From Betaproteobacteria bacterium Ga0077527 (GTDB taxonomy: Bacteria > Pseudomonadota > Gammaproteobacteria > Burkholderiales > SG8-41): a stretch of 64,000 nucleotides of DNA. Shown piece by piece: positions 16,157 through 25,370 of this stretch. How positions within the stretch are numbered: position 1 is the stretch's first letter; each line of letters opens with the position of its first letter. Below the pieces are notes generated by a model. That model did no database searches, was not told the origin of the DNA, and was given only the letters and a program-made list of their open reading frames with translations. Location of the stretch: positions 62,001-126,000 of the forward strand of contig LNDW01000017.1 of assembly GCA_001464815.1 (NCBI GenBank), written 5' to 3'. Position numbers and translations under genes: made by a program.

Positions 16157-17125
16157 GTGACTTCAGCCATCCACCTGATTCAACGCTGTGGCGCCATCCT
16201 GCTGGCGCTCACGGCACTGCCGGTGGTTGCCGCAGAAGCGCCGAAAATCAGCGAGTGGCAGTTGCCGGCATCGATGTTTGCACGCGCCCTCGCACTGTCA
16301 CCCGACGGCATGCTGTTCATTGCCGTGCCCAATGACAACCGCGTGGTGCGTTTCGACCCAAGGGCCCAGGCCTTGCGCGACTGGGTGCTGCCGCCCGGCC
16401 ATCATCCCAACGCGCTGGCCGTGGATCGCAACGGCGCGGTGTGGACCGCCGGCTTCGGCAACGGCAGCATCGGCCGGCTGCGTCCCGCCGGCGGTGTGAT
16501 CTCCGAGTTCTCGACACCCACGCCAGGCAGCGGTCCGCATTCCCTGGCACTCAGCGAGGATGGCGAAACGTTATGGTTCACGATGCAAAGCGTTAACCGC
16601 ATCGGCAGCCTCGACACCGCCACCGGCCGCATCGCCGAATACGAGGACAGCGGCAGACCCACCGGCATCACCATCGACCGCACCGGTGCGGTGTGGTGGT
16701 GCCGCAGCGCCGAAACACGGCTCGGCCGGCTCGACCCTCAAAGCGGAAAAATCAGTGAGCTTGAACTCGGCCGCGGCAACCGTCCGCGGCGCATCGCCAC
16801 CGCCCCCGACGGCATGCTGTGGGTCACCATCTACGGGCGCAGCCATGTGCTGCGCATCAATCCGCAAACCCAGCGCGTGCTGCGCAGTTATGCGCTGCCC
16901 GCCGGCTCGGCCGAAGCCCACTCGATCAGCATCGACGCAACGGGCATCGTGTGGATCAGCGAAATGCGCAACGACACGCTGCTGCGCCTCGACCCCGCCG
17001 CGCCCGATGCGATGCAGACCATACGCCTGCCTTTCGCCAACACCGGTGTCAGCCCAGTGCTCGGTGATGGCAGCCGCGCCTGGTACGCCGGAACCCGCAG
17101 CGGCCGTTTCGGTTTCGTGCAGTGA
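16157..17125 (+). CDS. Exported beta-propeller protein, virginiamycin B lyase-like
   Basis: A 322-aa periplasmic protein. I start at GTG 16157 because it gives a clean signal peptide (VTSAIHLIQRCGAILLALTA, cleavage near VVAAEA); the track start 16088 lies within the FAH gene. The mature part shows repeated blades of the form G.LW....G..I..L...G, for example GAVWTAGFGNGSIGRL and GAVWWCRSAETRLGRL, as in Vgb-like lyases and NHL propellers. True streptogramin lyase activity is not implied; it is likely a binding or lactone-acting protein. It overlaps the next gene by 4 bases. Confidence 0.8.
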   Translation: MTSAIHLIQRCGAILLALTALPVVAAEAPKISEWQLPASMFARALALSPDGMLFIAVPNDNRVVRFDPRAQALRDWVLPPGHHPNALAVDRNGAVWTAGFGNGSIGRLRPAGGVISEFSTPTPGSGPHSLALSEDGETLWFTMQSVNRIGSLDTATGRIAEYEDSGRPTGITIDRTGAVWWCRSAETRLGRLDPQSGKISELELGRGNRPRRIATAPDGMLWVTIYGRSHVLRINPQTQRVLRSYALPAGSAEAHSISIDATGIVWISEMRNDTLLRLDPAAPDAMQTIRLPFANTGVSPVLGDGSRAWYAGTRSGRFGFVQ

Positions 17126-17682
17126 ATTTGCACAGATGGCTGCTGAGAGGGCTTCTGGTCCTCTGCAGCCTGCCCGCATCCGGTGCTGAAACGGCGCCCT
17201 GGGCCGCCCTGCGTGAGGGCGGCCACGTGATGATCCTGCGCCATGCCGAAACCGACCCCGGCATCGGCGATCCGCCACAGTTCAGGCTGGGTGATTGCAG
17301 CACCCAGCGCAACCTGTCGCCGGCCGGGCGGGCGCAGGCACAACAAATGGGCAAAAACATCGCCGGACAGGGCATCAGCGTGACCGAAGTGCTGTCCAGC
17401 CGCTGGTGCCGCTGCCTGGATACCGCGAAGCTCGCCTTTGGCAGGGTTACACCGGCACCAGTGCTGGATTCGTTTTTTGGTGAATCGCACAAGGCCGCCG
17501 CGCAGACCGCGGCCCTGCGCAAGCGCATCGCGGCCTTCAGGGGACCGGGCAACCTGGTGCTGGTCACCCATCAGGTCAACATCACCGCGCTGACCGGCCT
17601 CCACCCGGCAATGGGCGAAGCCGTGGTACTGAGACCCGGGGCCGGCGATCTGGAAATCGTCGGACGTATTGCGCCACCCTAA
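17122..17682 (+). CDS. Exported histidine phosphatase-family protein
   Basis: A 186-aa member of the phosphoglycerate-mutase-like (histidine phosphatase) superfamily, with a signal peptide (MNLHRWLLRGLLVLCSLPAS, cleavage after SGA). The start is GTG in the GTGA overlap with the propeller gene. The catalytic RHG motif is RHA here (MILRHAETDPG), and the second histidine is in LVLVTHQVNITALTG. Two cysteines in SRWCRCLDTA are typical of this periplasmic subgroup. Substrate unknown. A MITE-like element begins exactly at its TAA stop. Confidence 0.85.
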   Translation: MNLHRWLLRGLLVLCSLPASGAETAPWAALREGGHVMILRHAETDPGIGDPPQFRLGDCSTQRNLSPAGRAQAQQMGKNIAGQGISVTEVLSSRWCRCLDTAKLAFGRVTPAPVLDSFFGESHKAAAQTAALRKRIAAFRGPGNLVLVTHQVNITALTGLHPAMGEAVVLRPGAGDLEIVGRIAPP

Positions 17683-17923
17683 GAGCGCCTAACAGAATGA
17701 AGCACGTGATGCGCTGACACGATTTTGGCTGGAGGCAAGGCGCCGCCTCCGGCGCAAAATTGCGCCAGCCCTGAACGGACCATCAATGCTCAACGAAATC
17801 ATCGGGTTACGGCCAGAATCAGCCCTGACTTTGTCGCGCAGCTTGCTCATATTCGCACGCGCTTCGTGTCAGGGCTGATTCTGGCTTTAACGCACACGTC
17901 TTTCATTCTGTTAGGTGCTCTAA
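17680..17923. mobile_element. MITE-like non-coding inverted-repeat element
   Basis: The termini GAGCGCCTAACAGAATGAA (17683-17701) and TTCATTCTGTTAGGTGCTC (17902-17920) are inverted repeats with one mismatch in 19. They are flanked by TAA on both sides, a possible 3-bp target duplication. Inside, GCCAGAATCAGCCCTGAC (17812-17829) pairs perfectly with GTCAGGGCTGATTCTGGC (17868-17885). No transposase is encoded. The left TAA doubles as the stop codon of the histidine phosphatase. Confidence 0.6.
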
Positions 17924-18069
17924 CCACGTCGGGGGCGATCGGGTCAACCCGCGTCCCGCGTTGCGATTTCCCACCATACAGAATACCATTGCATCCTTTA
18001 AGTTAAGGGGCGGATCCCCTCAAGCAGACCGCCCCGGACCTCAATAACGCTTGAGGAGGATGATTCCCG
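17924..18069. other. Leader of the ketopantoate-reductase-like gene
   Basis: About 145 bases with no ORF. It contains AGGGGCGGATCCCCT, a short palindrome, and a strong ribosome binding site GAGGAGGATG shortly before the ATG at 18070. Confidence 0.45.
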
Positions 18070-19137
18070 ATGGCCACTCGTAAAATATTGATTCTGGGCG
18101 CTTCTTACGGCTCCCTGCTCGCCACCAAACTGCTGATGGCGGGCCACACCGTGAAGATGATCTGCCTGCCCAACGAGGCGGAACTGTTCAACAGCGAAGG
18201 CGCGATCGTGCGCATGCCGGTCAAGGGCCGCGAAGGCCTGGTCGAAGTGCGTTCACGCGACCTGCCGGGCAAACTCTCCGCCGGCGGCCCGGACTCGGCC
18301 AATCCCGCCGACTATGACCTGATCGCGCTGGCCATGCAGGAGCCGCAGTACCGTTCGCCCGGTGTACGCGAGCTGCTCGACAAGGTCGCCAAGTCGCGCG
18401 TGCCCTGCATGTCGATCATGAACATGCCGCCGCTGCCCTATCTGAAGCGTATCCCCGGCCTCAATGCCGACGGCCTGCGCAACTGTTTCACCGACGCCTC
18501 GGTGTGGGACAGCTTCGATCCGAAGACACTGACCCTGTGCAGCCCCGATCCGCAGGCCTTCCGCCCGCCGGAAGAAAAAATCAACGTGCTGCAGGTGCGT
18601 CTGCCGACCAACTTCAAGGCCGCGCGTTTTGATTCCGATGCCCACACCGCGATCCTGCGCGAATTGGCCGCCGACATCGAAGCCGTGCGTTTTACCGTGG
18701 GCAACGAAAAAATCGAACTGCCGGTGAAACTGAAAGTACATGACTCGGTATTCGTGCCGCTGGCGAAATGGGCGATGCTGGTCGCCGGCAATTATCGCTG
18801 CGTGCAGGCCGCCGAAATGCGCCCGATCAAGGACGCGGTGCACAGCGATCTTGAAGCCTCGCGCTCGGTCTACCAATGGGTGGTCAAGCTCTGCACCGGC
18901 CTCGGCGCCAGCGAAAAGGACATGGTGCCCTTCGAAAAATACGCCAATGCCGCTCTGTCTCTCGGCAGTCCGTCCTCGGCAGCCCGGGCACTCGCCGCCG
19001 GCGCGCCGAACATCGAGCGTGTCGACCTGCTGGTGAAAACCATCGCCGCCCAGAAAGGCGAAAAACTCGCCGAGCTCGACAAAACGGTCGAGCTGGTCAA
19101 CGGTTGGCTGGAGAAAAACCGCGCCAAAGCCGCCTGA
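18070..19137 (+). CDS. Ketopantoate reductase-like NAD(P)-binding protein
   Basis: A 355-aa protein with an N-terminal Rossmann fold (ILILGASYGSLLATKLLMAG, residues 6-25) resembling the N-domain of ApbA/PanE-type reductases, followed by a mainly helical C-domain. It has the LPVKLKVHDSVFVPLAKWAMLV stretch in the middle. A strong GAGGAGG site supports the start. The catalytic lysine and glutamate of PanE cannot be placed with confidence and it is longer than PanE, so a pantothenate role should not be assumed; opine-dehydrogenase-like enzymes are an alternative. It stands alone, closed by a terminator. Confidence 0.7.
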   Translation: MATRKILILGASYGSLLATKLLMAGHTVKMICLPNEAELFNSEGAIVRMPVKGREGLVEVRSRDLPGKLSAGGPDSANPADYDLIALAMQEPQYRSPGVRELLDKVAKSRVPCMSIMNMPPLPYLKRIPGLNADGLRNCFTDASVWDSFDPKTLTLCSPDPQAFRPPEEKINVLQVRLPTNFKAARFDSDAHTAILRELAADIEAVRFTVGNEKIELPVKLKVHDSVFVPLAKWAMLVAGNYRCVQAAEMRPIKDAVHSDLEASRSVYQWVVKLCTGLGASEKDMVPFEKYANAALSLGSPSSAARALAAGAPNIERVDLLVKTIAAQKGEKLAELDKTVELVNGWLEKNRAKAA

Positions 19138-19153
19138 GCCCAACCGCAGCAAT

Positions 19154-19182
19154 AAAAAAACCCGGCATCGCCGGGTTTTTTT
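19154..19182. terminator. Bidirectional intrinsic terminator
   Basis: CCCGGC-ATC-GCCGGG (19161-19175) flanked by A7 on the left and T7 on the right. It serves the gene ending at 19137 and the convergent EAL gene ending at 19205. Confidence 0.92.
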
Positions 19183-19204
19183 ACGGCCCTCGCTGGAACA
19201 GCAC

Positions 19205-20101
19205 CTAGGACCTGGTTTCAGCGCCAAACAAGGACGCACTGGCCTTGAGCAGCCGGTTGACCCCCGCGGGCAGCACCGATACCGGAGCAGCCGCGGCACG
19301 GCCAATCAGAAAACCCTGAGCATTGTGGATGCCGAGGTCGCGCAGGATGCAAAAATCAGCCTCGGTTTCGACACCCTCGGCGACCAGCGCCGAACCACAG
19401 CCCTCGGCGATCTGCTGAAGTGAATGCAGGAAATGGAATTTCACCCGGTCCTCGCTGACGCCCTGCACAAAATGCATGTCGATCTTGACGAAATCGGGGC
19501 GCAGCTCCGACCACAGGCGCAGGCTGGAAAAACCCTCGCCGAGGTCATCCAGCGCGACTCGGAAGCCGGCGCCGCGGAACAACATCAGCGCCTGGCGGAA
19601 AATCGAGCGGTCGGGGATGAACTGGTTTTCAGTGAGTTCGATGGTGACCTGCGCCAGATCGATGCCGCAGTCGCGTATAAAACGGGCGATACGCTGCACG
19701 TCATCCTTGACCTCAAGCACGGTCTGCGGCGTAACGTTGAGGAACAACTGCCGGCGCAGGCCGAGACGGGCGAACTGGCGCACCACCTTGCGTGCGCACA
19801 GCATGTTCAGCTCGGTGAGGAAACCGGCATGAGCCGCCGCCTCGAACAATCGGGTCGGCATGTGCAGCGGGCTATCAGCCGGGCCGCGGATCAAACCCTC
19901 ATAGGCGAGAATTTCGCCAGTGCCGAAAGCAAGTATGGGTTGGAACACCGGCGTCACTGCCCGGCTCTCAAGGATACGAATCAGCTCCTCCAACTCGCTG
20001 AAACGTGTGTTGCCACGGCTGCTGATACCCTGGACAGCGGACCGCTTGGCATCGACAACCAGGGCTTGGGTATTACGGCTCAAGCATCCTCCGGTGATCA
20101 T
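19205..20101 (-). CDS. EAL-domain cyclic-di-GMP phosphodiesterase
   Basis: A 298-aa protein, essentially a stand-alone EAL domain (about residues 45-285) with a short N-terminus and no membrane segment. The signature is EGL instead of EAL (AYEGLIRGP), a common variant that keeps the metal-binding glutamate. LFLNVTPQT, IELTENQ, ALDDLGEGFSSL, DFVKIDMHFV and AEGVETE supply the other metal and substrate residues. All the catalytic positions I can place are present, so it is probably active. It likely controls motility or biofilm through c-di-GMP. Partner cyclase not in view. Confidence 0.88.
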   Translation of the reverse strand: MITGGCLSRNTQALVVDAKRSAVQGISSRGNTRFSELEELIRILESRAVTPVFQPILAFGTGEILAYEGLIRGPADSPLHMPTRLFEAAAHAGFLTELNMLCARKVVRQFARLGLRRQLFLNVTPQTVLEVKDDVQRIARFIRDCGIDLAQVTIELTENQFIPDRSIFRQALMLFRGAGFRVALDDLGEGFSSLRLWSELRPDFVKIDMHFVQGVSEDRVKFHFLHSLQQIAEGCGSALVAEGVETEADFCILRDLGIHNAQGFLIGRAAAAPVSVLPAGVNRLLKASASLFGAETRS

Positions 20102-20267
20102 TGATCTGATTCTGTTGTTGAAGAATTAGAGCATAAATTCAAGTGCTTGGAATGAATATTGCCCCTTATATTGCATCTTAATGTGACAATCGTCCGCACC
20201 CGGCCGTGAACCTTGTCGCATATCTGGCGGATACCGACATTCGGCGAAGCTCAGGGATAATGCGCGA

Positions 20268-20933
20268 ATGAATACACATCGCCCCTGCCACCTGCACCCC
20301 GGCACAAAGCTGATCACCGTGCTGGCCCTGCTCCTTGCAGCCGGCTGCGCCGCAGCCCCCGCCAATCCCCTGCCTGCAACAGCCCTGCTGTCCGCTCAAG
20401 GCTGGCGTTGTGCAGACGGCAGCACGGTGATCAGCCGCACTCGTGATCGGGGGATTGAATTGCAGGACGGCGCGCTGCTGCACACCCTGCGCCAGGTGCC
20501 AGCCGCTTCGGGTGCCCGCCATGAAGGTGCGGGACGGCGGTTCTGGAGCCGTGGCACTGATGCCATGCTCACCCGCGATGGCGGCAAGACCATCGAATGT
20601 GTTGAAAATCGCCGGCTGTCACTGAACGAGGATGCGCGCAGTCGTGGTGTCACCCTGCGCGCCCAGGGCAACGAGCCGGGCTGGGTGCTCGAGATCGGGC
20701 CGGGCGCAAGGGGGTCGCTGAATGACCGCTACGGCCAATCGCAGCTGGTGTTCGAGCAACTGACAATCCTGGCCGATGGTGGCCTTGAAGGACTCAGCGG
20801 CAACACCCGGTTACGCGTGGATGCCCGTGACGAGCGTTGCCGGGACGACATGAGCGAAGAAGAATTCCCGGTCAGCGTGCGCCTGACCCTGAACGGACAA
20901 ACCCGCCGCGGCTGCGGCGTGCGCCTGCCTTGA
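20268..20933 (+). CDS. Lipoprotein with MliC-like and COG3650-like regions
   Basis: A 221-aa lipoprotein: signal peptide with lipobox LLAAGC (Cys27 or so), then two parts. The first (about residues 40-125) resembles the MliC C-type lysozyme inhibitor domain: WRCADGSTVISR, RFWSRGTDAMLTRDGGKTIEC. The second (about 130-220) has RAQGNEPGWVLEIG and late cysteines, as in COG3650-type lipoproteins. It may protect peptidoglycan from lysozyme, but the fused arrangement makes this an inference. Divergent from the EAL gene. Confidence 0.7.
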   Translation: MNTHRPCHLHPGTKLITVLALLLAAGCAAAPANPLPATALLSAQGWRCADGSTVISRTRDRGIELQDGALLHTLRQVPAASGARHEGAGRRFWSRGTDAMLTRDGGKTIECVENRRLSLNEDARSRGVTLRAQGNEPGWVLEIGPGARGSLNDRYGQSQLVFEQLTILADGGLEGLSGNTRLRVDARDERCRDDMSEEEFPVSVRLTLNGQTRRGCGVRLP

Positions 20934-20953
20934 AGCCGTCTTTGGGCGACGCC

Positions 20954-22864
20954 TTATTTCGCGCCCAGCGCCAGCATCAACTGGTTCAGCCGTTTGACAA
21001 AGCCCGCCGGATCTTCAAGCTGGCCACCCTCGGCGAGCAGCGACTGGTCGAACAGCACCGCGGCGAGGTCGCCAAAACGCGCCTCGTCCGACTCATCACG
21101 CAGACGGGCAATCAGCGGATGCGCCGGATTGACCTCGAGTATGGGCTGGTTCATCGGCACTTTCTGCCCCGCCGCCTTCAACATGCGCTGCAACTGCGCG
21201 CTCATGTCCTGCTCATCGGCAACCAGGCAGGCCGGTGATTCGGTCAGGCGCAGTGTCACCCTGACCTCCTTGACCCGCTCACCGAGCGACTTTTTGATGC
21301 GCTCGATCAGGTCCTTGTGTTCACTGGCGGCCTCTTCCTGCGCCTTTTTCTCGGCTTCGTCCTCGAGCTTGCCGAGGTCGAGCGCGCCCTTGGCCACCGA
21401 CTGCAGTTTTTTGCCTTCGAACTCGGTGAAGAAGGACATCATCCATTCATCAACACGCTCTCCCATCAGCAGCACCTCGATGCCCTTCTTGCGGAACACC
21501 TCAAGGTGCGGGCTGGCCTTGGCCGCAGCCAGGGATTCGCCCGTGACGTAGTAAATCTTTTCCTGTTCCGGCTTCATCCGCGACACATAATCGGCGAGCG
21601 AAACTTCCTCCTCGGCGGTGTCCTTGAGCGTGGAGGCAAAACGCAGCAGCTTCGCGATACGCTCGCGGTTGGTGTGGTCCTCGCCGATACCCTCCTTGAA
21701 CACCCGGCCAAATTCCTTCCAGAAGGTGGCGAACTTGTCCCTGTGCTTTTCGGCGAGGTCTTCAATCATCGACAGCACCCGCTTCACCGAAGCGGCGCGG
21801 ATCACCTCGATATCCTTCGACTCCTGGAGGATTTCGCGCGACACGTTCAGCGGCAGGTCGGCCGAATCGATGACGCCACGCACAAAGCGCAGGTAATGCG
21901 GCATCAGGTGCTCGGCATCATCCATGATGAACACCCGTTTGACATACAGCTTGATGCCGCGCTTTTGCTCGCGGTCCCACAGGTCGAAGGGCGCTCGCGC
22001 CGGGATGAACAGCAGTTGCGTGTATTCCTTGCGTCCCTCGACCCTGTTGTGCGACCAGGTCAACGGCCCCTCGAAATCATGCGCGACATGCTTGTAGAAC
22101 TCGGCGTATTGCTCGTCGGTGATTTCGGACTTTGGCCGCGCCCACAACGCGCTGGCCTGGTTGACCGTTTCGTCCTTGTCAGTCTCGCGGAAACGGTTTT
22201 CCTTCTCATCCCACTGCTCTTCCTTCATCAGGATCGGCAGTGTGATGTGATCTGAATACTTGCGCAGGATGTTGCGCAGGCGGCTGCCCGAGGCGAATTC
22301 GTCCTCACCTTCGCGCAAGTGCAGTGTCACCGTGGTTCCACGCCCCGCTTTTTCGGCCGCTTCCAGCGTGTATTCGCCGCCGCCGTCGGAACTCCAGCGC
22401 AGGCCTTCGCCGGCCGGCAAGCCGGCGCGGCGGGTTTCCAGCGTGACGCGGTCGGCGACGACAAAGGCCGAATAGAAACCAACGCCAAACTGGCCGATGA
22501 GGTTGGCATCCTTGGCGGCGTCGCCGGTCAGCCTGGCCAGGAATTCACGGGTGCCGGAACGCGCGATGGTGCCGATGTTGGCGATGACTTCGTCACGCGA
22601 CATGCCGATGCCGTTGTCGCTGATGGTCACCGTGCGTGCCGCGGCATCAAAGCTGACGCGGATCTTCAGTTCGCTGTCGTCCTCGAGCAGCGCCTTGTCG
22701 GTCAGCGCCTCGAAACGCAGCTTGTCGCAGGCATCGGAGGCGTTGGAAACCAGCTCACGCAGGAAGATTTCCTTGTTGCTGTACAGCGAGTGAATCATCA
22801 GCTGCAGCAGCTGTTTGACCTCGGCCTGAAAGCCAAGCGTCTCCTTGACGGATGTATCGCTCAT
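20954..22864 (-). CDS. htpG: Molecular chaperone HtpG (Hsp90)
   Basis: A 636-aa cytosolic Hsp90. The N-terminal ATPase domain has [27 protein letters not shown] and [15 protein letters not shown]; the middle domain follows with [19 protein letters not shown]; the C-terminal dimerisation domain ends near the typical LNQLMLAL. Full length. The start at 22864 ([20 protein letters not shown]) is standard. It stands alone on the minus strand, tail-to-tail with the lipoprotein gene. Confidence 0.97.
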   Translation of the reverse strand: MSDTSVKETLGFQAEVKQLLQLMIHSLYSNKEIFLRELVSNASDACDKLRFEALTDKALLEDDSELKIRVSFDAAARTVTISDNGIGMSRDEVIANIGTIARSGTREFLARLTGDAAKDANLIGQFGVGFYSAFVVADRVTLETRRAGLPAGEGLRWSSDGGGEYTLEAAEKAGRGTTVTLHLREGEDEFASGSRLRNILRKYSDHITLPILMKEEQWDEKENRFRETDKDETVNQASALWARPKSEITDEQYAEFYKHVAHDFEGPLTWSHNRVEGRKEYTQLLFIPARAPFDLWDREQKRGIKLYVKRVFIMDDAEHLMPHYLRFVRGVIDSADLPLNVSREILQESKDIEVIRAASVKRVLSMIEDLAEKHRDKFATFWKEFGRVFKEGIGEDHTNRERIAKLLRFASTLKDTAEEEVSLADYVSRMKPEQEKIYYVTGESLAAAKASPHLEVFRKKGIEVLLMGERVDEWMMSFFTEFEGKKLQSVAKGALDLGKLEDEAEKKAQEEAASEHKDLIERIKKSLGERVKEVRVTLRLTESPACLVADEQDMSAQLQRMLKAAGQKVPMNQPILEVNPAHPLIARLRDESDEARFGDLAAVLFDQSLLAEGGQLEDPAGFVKRLNQLMLALGAK

Positions 22865-23027
22865 GGTATTTACCGGATGAAAAGTTCAGGAAGCGGGCCG
22901 CGCAAAAAACACGGCGACAATTCAGATGCGGACCGCGGTCCGCAATTTCAAGCCCGCGTTGCGGGCACTTGTTTCAAGTACTGATTTCAAGTGCTGGGCC
23001 GGCAGCAGGGCACGCCGCCGGCCGACA

Positions 23028-23056
23028 TTAAGTCATTGTTTTTATTTGTTTTTTTG
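23028..23056 (+). repeat. Dispersed A/T-rich IHF-like element, copy 4
   Basis: TTAAGTCATTGTTTTTATTTGTTTTTTTGC. It overlaps the last codons and stop of the permease gene on the other strand, so the VAKQKNK C-terminus of the permease is encoded partly within it. Confidence 0.62.
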
Positions 23057-24391
23057 CTTCGCCACGAACAAGACCACGGCACCAGCGGCAAGCACCGCGA
23101 GGCCGACCATGGCGTTGCCGCGGTGGTAGGTGAGGCTGGAATACAGCAGGTAGCCGCACATCAGCACAAACACCGCCGGCAGCACCGGATACAGCGGCAC
23201 CTTGAACGGCCGCGGCGCATCCGGCTCCTTCGAGCGCAGCACGAACAGCGCGATTCCGGTGATCAGGAAAAAGCCCCAGAACACCGGCAGCGAATATTCG
23301 ACCAGTGCCTTGAAGCCCGATTTTTGCACCGCGCCGAGTCCGACCAGCGCCAGCGCGATCACACCCTGCACCAGCATCGCATTACGCGGCGAGCCGCTGG
23401 CCTCATCCCAGCGCCCGAGGTAGCCGAGCAGCGGCCAATCACGGCCCAGCGCGTAGTTGGAGCGCGCGCCGACGATCATCGAGCCGTTGACCGAGGTCAG
23501 CGCGGCAATGGCGATCATCACCGCGATCAGCTTTTCGCCGGTGCTGCCCCACACCGTTTTCAGCAGGTCGGCGGCCACCGCGTCGGAACGTGCCATCGCG
23601 TCGTAGCCGAGGCCTTTCAGGTAAGCGAGGTTGACCAGAAGATAGAGCAGCGCCACCACGCTGATCGCGATCAGCAGCGAGCGCGCCATGTTGCGGCTGG
23701 GATTGCGCACTTCGGCCGAGATGTAGGCGGCATCGTTCCAGCCGCCATAGGTGAACAGCACGAAGATCATCGCCGTGGCGAGACCGGCCCCCATGTACCA
23801 GGGACCGCCACCACCGGCCACCGGCGCCGGGGCCGGTGGCGGACCGGCAAACACCAGGCCGGCGAGCACGATCAGCAGCAGGCCGCCGACCTCCAGCGTG
23901 GTGAAAAGGTTCTGCGTCGCCTTGCCCTCGCGGATGCCACGGTAGTTCACGGCCGTCAGCAGCACCACAACCAGCGCCGCCCAGATCGCCGAGGAGTATT
24001 CCCCGAGGTTGACCACCCGCGACATGTAATCGCCGAACAGATAGGCAAACACCGCGATCGAGCCGGCGACGATCACCGTCATCCGCGCCCAGCCGTAGAG
24101 AAAGGCCAGCGAGCGCCCGAAGGCGCGCTGGATGAAATGGTATTCACCGCCGGCGGATGGAAAGGCCGTCGCCAGCTCGGCGTAACACAGCGCGCCGATG
24201 ATCGAAAACACGCCGCCGATCACCCACACCGCCATCAGCGTGCCGGTGTCTCCGACCGCGCCGGCGACAATCGACGGCGTGCCGAAAATGCCGGCTCCGA
24301 CGATCAGGCCGACGATCATCGCGCAGGCATCGGTCATCGAAAGTGTCTGCCGCGGCACTGCCGCCTGTTGTTCTGTGCTCGCTGTGCTCAT
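23042..24391 (-). CDS. APC-superfamily amino acid permease
   Basis: A 449-aa inner-membrane transporter with about 12 hydrophobic segments. Segment 1 carries GLIVGAGIFGTPS, the substrate-binding signature of APC/LAT-type permeases, and FTYGGWNDAAYISAEVRNPSRN is the conserved region of segment 6 and the next loop. An unusual Pro/Gly-rich loop (AGPPPAPAPVAGGGG) lies mid-protein. It starts 67 bases after the first methyltransferase-like gene on the same strand, so it may be the last gene of that operon. Substrate is not predictable. Confidence 0.88.
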   Translation of the reverse strand: MSTASTEQQAAVPRQTLSMTDACAMIVGLIVGAGIFGTPSIVAGAVGDTGTLMAVWVIGGVFSIIGALCYAELATAFPSAGGEYHFIQRAFGRSLAFLYGWARMTVIVAGSIAVFAYLFGDYMSRVVNLGEYSSAIWAALVVVLLTAVNYRGIREGKATQNLFTTLEVGGLLLIVLAGLVFAGPPPAPAPVAGGGGPWYMGAGLATAMIFVLFTYGGWNDAAYISAEVRNPSRNMARSLLIAISVVALLYLLVNLAYLKGLGYDAMARSDAVAADLLKTVWGSTGEKLIAVMIAIAALTSVNGSMIVGARSNYALGRDWPLLGYLGRWDEASGSPRNAMLVQGVIALALVGLGAVQKSGFKALVEYSLPVFWGFFLITGIALFVLRSKEPDAPRPFKVPLYPVLPAVFVLMCGYLLYSSLTYHRGNAMVGLAVLAAGAVVLFVAKQKNK

Positions 24392-24458
24392 TGCCGGATA
24401 TCCCCTTGCAGTGGCAGCGTCATGCCGCCGTTATTCGGTTGGCTTGCTGCGCGACCAC

Positions 24459-25370
24459 TTACTGCGCCGGCTCGTCAGCCGCGCGTTTCAGTTCGCCGCG
24501 CTGCACCAGCTTCGCCACCCAGGGCAGTTGCTGGCGCGAGGCGCCCTCGCCGATCGCCAGCGTACCCTTGATCTGGTCGCCCTGCACCTGGCCGGTGAAT
24601 TCGTGGCGTGGCACACCGTCGCGGCCGCCGGCGAGCAGGCGCACACGTTCGCCGGTGAGGCGGCCGCGCAGATTAAGGCTGCGATCACGGATTTCCACCT
24701 TGCCATCGACCTCCTGGAAGCTCTGGCCGAGGTTGAACTCCAGCGGTGTTTCGCGGCCATCAATGCTCATCAATGACTGCCAGCGCCCCGGCACCCGCGC
24801 CGGCACGATGTAGGCGAAGAGATAGCTGATACCGGGGTTGCCGACTTTTTTCTCGGGCACGATCAGCTCGCGCTGTTCGTCCGGATCCCAGTCACCGAAA
24901 TTGTAGTCGTGTGCGACCAGCCGGGTACCCGGCTTCAGCGCCATGATGCGTGAGCGCAGGCGCAGGTTCATGTCCGGCAACAGGTAGCTGGTGATCACGG
25001 TTGCCTTCGACAGATCGGTCTTGAACAGGTTTTCCTCGACAAAATGAACCTTGTCGGTGACGTTCGCCTTCAGTGCATTCTGGTTGGCCATTTTCAGCAG
25101 AACGGTGTCAAGATCGACGCCGAAGCCGCGCGCGCCGTGCTTCGATGCCGCGGTGATCACGATGCGGCCATCGCCGGAACCAAGGTCGATGACAAAATCA
25201 GCGGGGGTGACCTTGGCCATCTCTAGCATGGTGTCGACCACGATCTGCGGGGTCGGCACATAGACCACGTCGCCCTTTCCGCTCTGCGCCATTGCCGGGG
25301 CCGCCACGATGACCGAAGCCGCGATCACCGCCCCGGCAGACCACTGCAGTATTTTTTTTGCTGCGCTCAT
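24459..25370 (-). CDS. Exported methyltransferase-fold protein, paralogue 1
   Basis: A 303-aa protein with a Sec signal peptide (N-terminus MSAAKKILQWSAGAVIAASV, cleavage near AMA-QS). Then come YVPTPQIVVDTMLEMAKV, the class I SAM motif DLGSGDGRIVITAA, GVDLD (motif II), NLFKTDLSKATVITSYLLPD, LKPGTRLVAHDYNFGDWDPD and a beta-rich C-terminal third. Motif order matches FAM173-type lysine methyltransferases. Its ATG overlaps the end of paralogue 2 by 4 bases (ATGA). It is the most promoter-distal copy. Export of a SAM-dependent enzyme is odd, since SAM is cytosolic; catalysis is unproven. Confidence 0.78.
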   Translation of the reverse strand: MSAAKKILQWSAGAVIAASVIVAAPAMAQSGKGDVVYVPTPQIVVDTMLEMAKVTPADFVIDLGSGDGRIVITAASKHGARGFGVDLDTVLLKMANQNALKANVTDKVHFVEENLFKTDLSKATVITSYLLPDMNLRLRSRIMALKPGTRLVAHDYNFGDWDPDEQRELIVPEKKVGNPGISYLFAYIVPARVPGRWQSLMSIDGRETPLEFNLGQSFQEVDGKVEIRDRSLNLRGRLTGERVRLLAGGRDGVPRHEFTGQVQGDQIKGTLAIGEGASRQQLPWVAKLVQRGELKRAADEPAQ

